A stretch of 64,000 nt of DNA, taken from the NCBI RefSeq assembly GCF_947503045.1, contig NZ_CANNCF010000002.1:310001-374000 (forward strand), given 5' to 3'. Under the pieces are notes generated by a model, which was not told the origin of the DNA, made no database searches, and was given only the letters and a program-made list of their open reading frames with translations. Origin of the DNA: an uncultured Tateyamaria sp. Lineage in GTDB: Bacteria > Pseudomonadota > Alphaproteobacteria > Rhodobacterales > Rhodobacteraceae. The position numbers and the translations under genes were made by a program. Positions 41,889 to 48,580 of this stretch are shown here, in pieces (the first letter of the stretch is position 1; every line of letters starts with the position of its first letter).

Positions 41889-42077
41889 TCAAGCGGCAAA
41901 GATGTTCTCCATCTGGTCGTAGCGTTCCATCAGGTGATCGACATTCTCGAACCGGCTTGCCGATCTCGCAGCTTCCAGCGAAACCGTTTTGGGTTCGTGT
42001 CCCGATTTGCGGGCCACAAGGGCTTCCAGGGCGATCAATCGACCAAACCGAGCTTTCTCTACCAAAGCGACTGTCAT
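41889..42077 (-). CDS. Small protein of unknown function, 62 residues
   Basis: The minus strand encodes MTVALVEKARFGRLIALEAL, then VARKSGHEPKTVSLEAARSA and a C-terminus ending MENIFAA. A strong GGAAGGAG site sits just before the ATG at 42077, which is the reason for calling it. The composition is that of a normal soluble helical protein. No family is recognised, and it stands alone in an otherwise gene-poor stretch. Confidence 0.6.
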   Translation of the reverse strand: MTVALVEKARFGRLIALEALVARKSGHEPKTVSLEAARSASRFENVDHLMERYDQMENIFAA

Positions 42078-42423
42078 GTTTTCTCCTTCCATCCTTTTTT
42101 TGTTCGATCTGCTGCCAAACTATTCGAGGTGTATTTGTTGCTGCCGACCCCAGTCGGCGCTCCATGGAAGGACAATCGCATGATTCTGATGAACCGGTAG
42201 CAAACTGCTCGTTCATCTTCGGTTAACCATTACGTAAGGTAAGTTCTTGCGCGTTTCTCAGCGTTTCGGCTCCGAACCCGATGCAAACACAATCCGCAAA
42301 TTTCTTGGCAAAGCGCCACGCCCGAAATTGTTCGCGGCACATAGGTCAGCCCAGCGGGTATACGGATAGACGCAGAACGCAGACCGAAGACAAACGCGCT
42401 GCGCGCCGTCCCGACCCGCCCTG
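42078..42423. other. Intergenic region without a supported gene
   Basis: 346 bases upstream of the 62-residue gene. CCTTTTTTTGTTCG near 42096 and TTAACCATTACG near 42223 are AT-rich and may hold promoters. Nothing else is recognised. Confidence 0.5.
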
Positions 42424-42840
42424 TCACACTGCCCGCAGTCTATTATTGCGCGCATTGTGTTCCAGTTCGACCAGGCCCAGCAGTTCCAGCGTGGGAGCGA
42501 CATAGTTGGCAAAGCGCCCGCGATAGCCTTTGCGCAGGCCGTAATATCCGCCCACCGGATTGTTGTCGCTGCGCGCCCAGTGTTCCAGCGTGCCCTCTTT
42601 CACCGGCTTGCCCTCATCCGCGTTGCCCAAGAGCATCCAGTCGCCATGAGCCTTCAACATCTCATGCGCATCGGCGAGACAGCGCAACTGGTAGGACAAC
42701 TGGGTCTTGCCGACCTGAACCACCAGCGCCTGCGGGTCTTTGGTCTCATCCTTCCAGGCCAGAAATTCGGAAGACAGCGGCGGGGTCTTGAGGATCCACG
42801 GGTCATCCTGCGTGCCCGATCCATAGGTTACATCAGTCAT
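42424..42840 (-). CDS. Conserved hypothetical protein (possibly DUF6855)
   Basis: A 138-residue soluble protein beginning MTDVTYGSGTQDDPWILKTP, with ALVVQVGKTQLSYQLRCLADAHEMLKAHGDWMLLGNAD in the middle and a basic GYYGLRKGYRGRFANYVAPTLELLGLVELEHN end. I think it belongs to a DUF6855-type family but am not certain. Its start overlaps the end of the SRPBCC gene by 8 bases, so the two are co-translated. The function is unknown. Confidence 0.75.
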   Translation of the reverse strand: MTDVTYGSGTQDDPWILKTPPLSSEFLAWKDETKDPQALVVQVGKTQLSYQLRCLADAHEMLKAHGDWMLLGNADEGKPVKEGTLEHWARSDNNPVGGYYGLRKGYRGRFANYVAPTLELLGLVELEHNARNNRLRAV

Positions 42841-43255
42841 TTTGTTCGGCCCTTTGTTTCAGTGTCTGTGCGAATTTTTTGAAGCTTGGCGTGAGGTCGG
42901 GGATGGATTTGGTGATCAGCCCGGCCATGGGACCGGAGAAAACCTCGATCATGTGAAAGGTGCTGCCTGACCCGGCCCCGGTGATCGTAAAGGTGCGTGT
43001 GCCGACGAACAGCCCGAAGGGCATGCCGCCGGTCCAGACCATCGAATGTGGCGCGTCAAAGCCCGTGACCTTCAAGGCAAAGGCGCGCTTGGGCGAGACT
43101 TCGGACCACAGTTTCAGCTTTGCGCCTTTGGCCAGTGTGCCGTCCAGACGCAGAATGCCATAGGCCTCGGGCGCGCGTGGCATGTCGTCGGTCAGCATGT
43201 GCCAGACACGGGCGGGTGCGGCGTCGATTTGTATTTCTGTTTCAAACGTCTTCAC
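42833..43255 (-). CDS. SRPBCC family protein
   Basis: A 140-residue START/SRPBCC-fold protein: FETEIQIDAAPARVWHMLTDD at the N-terminus, the SMVWTGGMPFGLF strand pair, and the long C-terminal helix PDLTPSFKKFAQTLKQRAE. The fold binds a hydrophobic ligand. The start is a GTG at 43255 with AAGGA upstream. It is divergent from a YafY-type regulator, with a palindrome between them that suggests control by that regulator. Confidence 0.85.
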   Translation of the reverse strand: MKTFETEIQIDAAPARVWHMLTDDMPRAPEAYGILRLDGTLAKGAKLKLWSEVSPKRAFALKVTGFDAPHSMVWTGGMPFGLFVGTRTFTITGAGSGSTFHMIEVFSGPMAGLITKSIPDLTPSFKKFAQTLKQRAEQND

Positions 43256-43298
43256 GGTCTTTCCTTATCTTGACGGGATGACGTCTAGCACCCTTAAT

Positions 43299-43315
43299 AT
43301 GACATCTTCTGTCAT
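43299..43315. promoter_or_regulatory. Candidate YafY-type operator
   Basis: ATGACATCTTCTGTCAT is a 6-base inverted repeat with a 5-base centre, 7 bases before the regulator start and 44 bases before the divergent SRPBCC start. The position fits autoregulation and control of the SRPBCC pair. Confidence 0.6.
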
Positions 43316-43321
43316 GTTTGG

Positions 43322-43948
43322 ATGACCCGTTTGCGCGCCTCCCGACTCCTTCGCATCCTCTTGCTGCTGCAGAACCGCGGGCGGCAAAGCTCGGCCCAAT
43401 TGGCCGCTGAGCTCGAGGTCGCGCCGCGCACCATTCTGCGCGATGTGGACGCGATGACCGAGGCCGGATTGCCGATCATCGTGCATCAGGGCAATCAGGG
43501 CGGGATCGAGCTGGGGTTCAATTATCGCACCCGGTTCACCGGCCTTGCGCGGGACGAGGCGCGCGCGCTTGGGCTGATCCTGTCGACGTCCAATCCGATG
43601 ATCGCCGCCCTCGGGCTTGAGCACGCCGCCGAGCAGGCCCGCGCCAAGCTGGTCGAAAGCCTGCCCGATACATCCCGCCATCTGTGCATTGATATGATGG
43701 CCCGTTTCAACATGGAGGCCAGCGCGCCACAGGATGACCCCCGCATCCGCGCCCTTGCGAGGGCGGTGCAGGCGCGCTCGATCGTGCGGTTGCGCTTTGC
43801 CACGCCGTCCGAGCAGATCATCCATCCGACGGGCATGAAGATCGAGGATGGCGCGTGGCATGTGCAGGATGGGCTGACGGACACGTGGAACGATGAAGCG
43901 TCCTGGGGCCGTTTGAACATCTCGGGGCATCGGTTCAAACCGGGATAG
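43322..43948 (+). CDS. YafY-type HTH regulator with shortened WYL-like domain
   Basis: A 208-residue regulator. The N-terminal HTH is SRLLRILLLLQNRGRQSSAQLAAELEVAPRTILRDVDAM, followed by a WYL-family middle region (LGLILSTSNPMIAALGLEHAAEQARAKL). It ends at ISGHRFKPG without the usual C-terminal extension and without a clear W-Y-L triad, so it is shorter than typical members (about 230-320). It is divergent from the SRPBCC/hypothetical pair that it probably controls. Confidence 0.85.
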   Translation: MTRLRASRLLRILLLLQNRGRQSSAQLAAELEVAPRTILRDVDAMTEAGLPIIVHQGNQGGIELGFNYRTRFTGLARDEARALGLILSTSNPMIAALGLEHAAEQARAKLVESLPDTSRHLCIDMMARFNMEASAPQDDPRIRALARAVQARSIVRLRFATPSEQIIHPTGMKIEDGAWHVQDGLTDTWNDEASWGRLNISGHRFKPG

Positions 43949-44043
43949 GCTTTCGCATCGGTGCATCGCATCGTCCGGTGGTTCACTCCATGTCCGCTAT
44001 TTAACCACTTGCTTAATTAACGAGTTGGTATAATACTACAGAC

Positions 44044-44379
44044 ATGACCGAAAGCGATCAACTGGACGCGGCCTTTGCCGCATTGGCCCACCCCGCGCGG
44101 CGGGCGATCCTGGCGCATCTCGCCAAGGGCACGGCCAGCGTGAATGCGCTGGCGGAACCGTTTGATATGTCACTGCCGGCTGTGTCCAAGCACATCCGGG
44201 TACTCGAAAACGCGGGCCTGATTTCGCGGGAACGGGATGCGCAGTTCCGGCTGTGCAAGCTCGAAACACAGCCGATCCGCGAGATTTCAGGCTGGACAGA
44301 GCAGTACCGTCCTATCTGGGACGCCCGCTTTGACGTGATGGACACTCTTTTGAACGAAATAAAGGAAAACGACCAATGA
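44044..44379 (+). CDS. ArsR family regulator
   Basis: A 111-residue winged-helix repressor: ALAHPARRAILAHLAKGTASVNALAEPFDMSLPAVSKHIRVLENAGLISRERD covers the DNA-binding domain. There is no cysteine pair for metal sensing in the recognition helix, so it is of the non-metal type that accompanies AHSA1 genes. Its TGA overlaps the next ATG. Confidence 0.93.
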   Translation: MTESDQLDAAFAALAHPARRAILAHLAKGTASVNALAEPFDMSLPAVSKHIRVLENAGLISRERDAQFRLCKLETQPIREISGWTEQYRPIWDARFDVMDTLLNEIKENDQ

Positions 44380-44873
44380 GCGACGCACAGGACTGGGTTC
44401 GGATCGAGCGGGAATTTGATGCGCCCATCGATCTCGTATGGAAAATGTGGACCGATCCGGCGTTGTTCAAACGGTGGTACGGCCCCAACGGCATGTCCGT
44501 CCCGACCGCCGAGATGGATGTGAAAATCGGCGGCACCCGCAAGGTCTGCATGGCGCTGCAATCCCCCGAACGGTCGATGGAGATGTGGTTCACCGGGGTC
44601 TACAAGGAAGTCAGCGCGCCCGATCGCCTCGTCTATACCGAGAGCATGTGCGACGCGGATGGCACCATCATTCCGCCACAGGCCATGGGCATGCCCGAGG
44701 GCTTTCCCGACATCACCGAAGTGATCATTGACCTGCAGGATGTCGGCGGCAAGACCCGGATCGTCATGGTCCATGTCGGCGTGCCCGAAGGCACCGCAGG
44801 TGCGGGCGGCTGGGCGCAGGCCTTCGACAAGATGGCGGCGCTGGCGCAGTCCCTGTTCGACGCGGCACAGTGA
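44376..44873 (+). CDS. SRPBCC/AHSA1 family protein
   Basis: A 165-residue protein of the AHSA1-type START fold (WVRIEREFDAPIDLVWKMWTDPALFKRWYGPNG at the N-terminus, GGWAQAFDKMAALAQSLF at the C-terminus). ArsR-AHSA1 pairs are frequent; the ligand is unknown. It is translationally coupled to the ArsR gene and followed one base later by a DHFR-like gene. Confidence 0.9.
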   Translation: MSDAQDWVRIEREFDAPIDLVWKMWTDPALFKRWYGPNGMSVPTAEMDVKIGGTRKVCMALQSPERSMEMWFTGVYKEVSAPDRLVYTESMCDADGTIIPPQAMGMPEGFPDITEVIIDLQDVGGKTRIVMVHVGVPEGTAGAGGWAQAFDKMAALAQSLFDAAQ

Positions 44874-44874
44874 G

Positions 44875-45453
44875 ATGAGGCAGCTTGCGGTTCTGTCCTT
44901 TGTGACCCTCGATGGGGTCATGCAATCGCCCAGCATGCCCGAGGAAGACCCCTCGGGCGGCTTTGCGATGGGCGGCTGGGCCGCGCCCTATTGGGCTGGT
45001 GTGATGCCGCATGTGGAGCGTGTCGCGATGGCGCATCCCTATGACATCCTGTTTGGCCGCAAAACCTATGACATCTTTGCGGGCCACTGGCCGAACGCGC
45101 CGAAATCCGAAACGGGCGAGCGGATGAATGCGGCGCGCAAATACGTCGCCACCTCTCGGACTGATCCGCTGAATTGGGCCAACGCGCACGCGCTGAACGG
45201 CGATATCGCGGGTGCCGTGGCCCAGTTGAAAGCCGAAAACGGACCGCTGTTGCAGGTCCATGGCAGTGCCGCGCTGATCCAGACCCTGCAGGCCCATGAT
45301 CTGGTGGACGAGTTCCGGGTCTGGACCTTTCCGGTGGTGGTCGGTGCGGGCAAGCGGTTGTTCGAGGACAGCGTCACGCCCCGGTCCTATACCGTGCAGA
45401 CCGCCGAGGCGCTGGAGAATGGCGTGATGCATCACATCCTCGGGAGGGCCTGA
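44875..45453 (+). CDS. Dihydrofolate reductase family protein (RibD C-terminal type)
   Basis: A 192-residue NADPH-dependent reductase-like protein: RQLAVLSFVTLDGVMQSP at the N-terminus, DILFGRKTYDIFAGHWP in the middle, LLQVHGSAALIQTLQAHDLVDEFRVWTFPVVVGAGKRLFED at the C-terminal cofactor part. These stand-alone proteins are not the cell's folate enzyme; their substrate is unknown. It is the third gene of the ArsR-AHSA1 operon. Confidence 0.9.
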   Translation: MRQLAVLSFVTLDGVMQSPSMPEEDPSGGFAMGGWAAPYWAGVMPHVERVAMAHPYDILFGRKTYDIFAGHWPNAPKSETGERMNAARKYVATSRTDPLNWANAHALNGDIAGAVAQLKAENGPLLQVHGSAALIQTLQAHDLVDEFRVWTFPVVVGAGKRLFEDSVTPRSYTVQTAEALENGVMHHILGRA

Positions 45454-45813
45454 TCCGCCCATCCGAATGAACGCGCCCACCAGGCCTGCGAACAGAAGGG
45501 CCCGTGCGCCGTATGGTGAACATCGGACGGATAAATGGCGCGCGCGATGCGCTGAACAACCATCGGGCCTGACCGACTGCGATCTTTGGCTTTGCCCAAG
45601 GTCATGTATCTGGCCTTGAACAGCACGAGGCGACCGAGGATGGCCAGCGGGACCACGATCAGCGGACAGGCGGCGGGCACGGTACGAGGCAAAGATTGAC
45701 CGCACGGATCAGACCATGAAGGCGGGTTGAGGCGGCGCGGAACGATGCTATTCATGGCCCCTCTCATCGCGTCCTGACATGGGCGCTATCTGCATTTGAA
45801 AACAGGGCGACAC
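45454..45813. other. Intergenic region without a supported gene
   Basis: 360 bases. Minus-strand frames around 45480-45767 read like a decayed coding sequence (LIVVPLAILGRLVLFKARYM is hydrophobic then basic) but lack a ribosome site and a family match. I leave it as a possible gene remnant. Confidence 0.45.
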
Positions 45814-46974
45814 ATGCTGACCAACAGTGATCTCATCGAACTGACCGCGTTTCGCCGTGACCTGCACCGAAAACCGGAAATCTCTGGCGAAGAGGCGGAG
45901 ACCGCGCGCACCATTCAGGCAGCACTGGAACCGATGTCGCCGACCCGTATCCTGACGGGCTTGGGCGGGCACGGGGTCGCGGCGGTCTTTGACAGTGGTC
46001 AGAACGGGCCGACGGTGCTGTTTCGTGCCGAGTTGGACGCGCTGCCGATTGCAGAGCGCAATGATGCCATTGCATGGCTGTCGGACGTACCGGGCAAAAG
46101 CCATGTCTGCGGCCATGATGGTCATATGACGATGCTGCTTGCCCTTGGCCGCATGATCGCGCGCAAACCTGTTGCGCGGGGGCGCGTTGTGCTGATGTTC
46201 CAGCCCGCCGAAGAGGACGGCAGCGGGGCCAAGGCAGTGGTGGCTGATCCGGCTTTCGCGGAGATCAAGCCCGACTGGGCCTTTGCCATTCACAATGAAC
46301 CCGGCAGCCCGTTTGGGCATGTCGCGACCCGCGTCGGGCTGATGAACTGCGCCTCTCTCGGGCTCAAGATCAGGCTGAGCGGCAAGACCGCCCATGCCGC
46401 CGATCCGCAGGATGGCGTGTCGCCTGCCCTCGCGGTTGCCCGGCTGATCCCGGCGCTTGACGCGCTTGGGCAGGGTGAAGGCGGACCGCGCAATGCGGAT
46501 TTCCGTCTGGTGACGGTGACCCACGCCAAGCTCGGCGAGCCGACCTTTGGCATCGCGCCGGGTGAGGCGGAGATCTTTGCCACCCTGCGCACGGGCCATG
46601 ATGCCGGTCTGGAGCAACTAGAAACTGCGGCGCGCCAGCTTGCCACCGCGGTGGCAGAGGAATTCCGGTTGCAGGTGGCCTTCGAGGTTCACGACCACTT
46701 TGCGGCATCAATCAACGACGCAGAGGCCTACGCGGTGGCGACCAAGGCGATGGACGCCATCGGGGTCCCGCACGGGGAGGAGAGCGTGCCCATGCGTGCC
46801 TCAGAGGATTTTGGGGTGTTCGGGTGGGACGCAAAGGCCGCGATGCTGTGTCTGGGACCGGGCGAAGACCATGCGGCCCTACACAACCCGGACTATGACT
46901 TTCCCGATGATCTGATCCCGATTGGTGCCGCGATCTTTGAACGCATTGCGCGGGATCTGTTGGGAAGCGCGTAG
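45814..46974 (+). CDS. M20 family amidohydrolase (hippurate hydrolase/IAA-amino acid hydrolase type)
   Basis: A 386-residue metallo-amidohydrolase. LHRKPEISGEE is at residues 20-30; the metal-binding CGHDGHMTMLLALG near 100 and FQPAEEDGSGAK near 130 follow. The dimerisation domain carries GKTAHAADPQDGVSPA, and MRASEDFGVF lies near the end. The family cleaves N-acyl amino acids and similar amides. The ATG at 45814 has AGGG upstream; a TTG six codons earlier is less likely. It stands alone between two regulator operons. Confidence 0.92.
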   Translation: MLTNSDLIELTAFRRDLHRKPEISGEEAETARTIQAALEPMSPTRILTGLGGHGVAAVFDSGQNGPTVLFRAELDALPIAERNDAIAWLSDVPGKSHVCGHDGHMTMLLALGRMIARKPVARGRVVLMFQPAEEDGSGAKAVVADPAFAEIKPDWAFAIHNEPGSPFGHVATRVGLMNCASLGLKIRLSGKTAHAADPQDGVSPALAVARLIPALDALGQGEGGPRNADFRLVTVTHAKLGEPTFGIAPGEAEIFATLRTGHDAGLEQLETAARQLATAVAEEFRLQVAFEVHDHFAASINDAEAYAVATKAMDAIGVPHGEESVPMRASEDFGVFGWDAKAAMLCLGPGEDHAALHNPDYDFPDDLIPIGAAIFERIARDLLGSA

Positions 46975-47022
46975 CTTCCTTTTTGACTGCGCCACCTCAA
47001 AAGCACCCGGCAGTCTCGTATA

Positions 47023-47051
47023 TTGACTCCCTAGGACACTTGTCCTAAATT
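47023..47051 (+). promoter_or_regulatory. Promoter with embedded TetR operator
   Basis: TTGACT at 47023-47028 and TAAATT at 47046-47051 are spaced by 17 bases. The palindrome TAGGACACTTGTCCTA at 47032-47047 fills the spacer. A repressor bound there would shut the promoter. The TetR gene starts 32 bases downstream, so autoregulation is likely. Confidence 0.75.
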
Positions 47052-47082
47052 CAGCGCCAAGCGACATGGACCAAGGCCGCCA

Positions 47083-47664
47083 ATGCCCAAACCAACCACC
47101 CGCGACATGATCGAGGAAAAGGCCGACGACCTGTTCTACGAGACGGGGTTCGAGGCGACGTCCTTTGCTGATATCGCCAAGGCGGTCGGCATCTCGCGGG
47201 GCAATTTCTATCACCATTTCAAATCCAAGGACGACATCCTCGATGCCGTGATTGACCGGCGGATGGCCAAGACAAAGGCCATGCTGACCACATGGGAAGA
47301 GGACGCAGCACCGCGCGACCGGATCGTGTCCTTTATCCGGCTGATGATCGCCAACAAGGCCAAGATCATGGCCTATGGCTGCCCTGTCGGCACGCTGACC
47401 ACCGAGTTGACCAAGCTGGATCACGATGCCCACAGCCGCGCGGCCGACATCTTTGGGCTGTTTCAAGACTGGCTGGCGCAGCAATTCGCGGCCCTCGGGC
47501 ATGGCGCGCGCGCGCAAAAGCTGGCGCTGCACCTTTTGGGTCGCTCACAGGGGGTCGCGGTGATGGCCTCGGCCTTCAAGGACGAAGAGATGCTGACATC
47601 CGAAGTCGCGGCCCTGGAGACGTGGCTGGACCAATTGGAACCTCTATCACCCGTGAAAGGTTAG
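47083..47664 (+). CDS. TetR/AcrR family regulator
   Basis: A 193-residue repressor: ADDLFYETGFEATSFADIAKAVGISRGNFYHHFKSKDDIL is the complete TetR helix-turn-helix. The C-terminal part contains AYGCPVGTLTTEL, seen in a subgroup with a ligand-pocket Cys. It is the first gene of an operon with a YciI-like gene and tag, under a promoter with its own operator. Confidence 0.93.
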   Translation: MPKPTTRDMIEEKADDLFYETGFEATSFADIAKAVGISRGNFYHHFKSKDDILDAVIDRRMAKTKAMLTTWEEDAAPRDRIVSFIRLMIANKAKIMAYGCPVGTLTTELTKLDHDAHSRAADIFGLFQDWLAQQFAALGHGARAQKLALHLLGRSQGVAVMASAFKDEEMLTSEVAALETWLDQLEPLSPVKG

Positions 47665-47671
47665 ACGCGAC

Positions 47672-47959
47672 ATGTTCATCATCACTCTTCGGTTTTCCGC
47701 CAATGCCTCGGCCGCGCCCGAGTTCATGGCAGCCCACAATGAATGGATTGCGCAAGGGTTTGCCGATGGCGTGTTTCACTGTGTCGGGTCGCTGAAACCC
47801 GCAGGCGGCGGTGCCATCATTGCCACCGACACCAGCCGCGACAAGATCGAGGCCCGGATCAATGCCGACCCCTTTGTCGCTGAGGATGTGGTCAACGCAG
47901 AGATCATCGAGGTCGATGTCAAAAAGGCGACGCCCGCCATGGACGCACTGAAGGGCTAG
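47672..47959 (+). CDS. YciI family protein
   Basis: A 95-residue protein of the YciI/YCII fold (ferredoxin-like dimer): FIITLRFSANASAAPEFMAAHNEWIAQGFADGVFHCVGSL and the DPFVAEDVVNAEIIEVDV end are typical. It has a His in the AAHNEW segment, the usual position of the conserved catalytic-like residue. The function is unknown. It lies 7 bases after the TetR gene. Confidence 0.88.
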   Translation: MFIITLRFSANASAAPEFMAAHNEWIAQGFADGVFHCVGSLKPAGGGAIIATDTSRDKIEARINADPFVAEDVVNAEIIEVDVKKATPAMDALKG

Positions 47960-47962
47960 CGC

Positions 47963-48577
47963 GTGGACAAGCTGGTCAAAGGCCCTGACAACCAGCATCG
48001 CTGCCGGTGGAGCGATGCGGCGCCTGAGTTTCTGCACTATCACGACACCGAATGGGGCTTTCCGGTTTCGGACGACATTCGCCTGTTCGAAAAGCTGTGT
48101 CTTGAGAGTTTCCAGTCCGGGCTGAGCTGGCGCACGATTCTGGCCAAGCGCGAGAATTTCAGGGCCGCCTTTGCCGGGTTCGACTATACCAAGATCGCCA
48201 ATTTCGACGACGCGGATCATGCGCGTTTGATGGCGGATGCCGGCATCGTGCGCAACAAGGCCAAGATCGAGGCGACGATCCACAATGCCCGCCGCTTGTG
48301 CGCCCTGGTCGAAGAAGAAGGGTCGCTCGCCGCCTTTGTCTGGCGCTTTGAACCGGACGCCGCGACATTGGCGGAACCGCAGACCGCCTCGACCTCTGAC
48401 GCCTCGCGCGCCCTTGCCGCCGCCTTGAAGAAACGCGGGTGGAAGTTTCTGGGGCCAACAACGGTGTTCGCGTTCATGCAAGCCATGGGCCTGATCAACG
48501 ACCACGCGCGGGGATGCGTCATCCGCGACAAGGCGGCGGCGGCACGGCAGGCCTTCACGCCACCCGAAAAGCAGTAA
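47963..48577 (+). CDS. tag: DNA-3-methyladenine glycosylase I
   Basis: Tag removes 3-methyladenine from alkylated DNA. It has 204 residues from a GTG at 47963. CRWSDAAPEFLHYHDTEWGFPVSDDIRLFEKLCLESFQSGLSWRTIL covers the N-terminal helix and base-binding Trp/Glu. KKRGWKFLGPTTVFAFMQAMGLINDHARGC carries the C-terminal helices with the zinc-ligand His and Cys. Co-transcription with a TetR regulator suggests inducibility by some ligand rather than by Ada. Confidence 0.93.
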   Translation: MDKLVKGPDNQHRCRWSDAAPEFLHYHDTEWGFPVSDDIRLFEKLCLESFQSGLSWRTILAKRENFRAAFAGFDYTKIANFDDADHARLMADAGIVRNKAKIEATIHNARRLCALVEEEGSLAAFVWRFEPDAATLAEPQTASTSDASRALAAALKKRGWKFLGPTTVFAFMQAMGLINDHARGCVIRDKAAAARQAFTPPEKQ

Positions 48578-48580
48578 TTT

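Noticed and set aside
45432-45767. A 111-codon minus-strand frame with a hydrophobic stretch
   Set aside because: It has no ribosome site, an abrupt change of composition and overlap with the end of the DHFR-like gene. It is at best a gene remnant.
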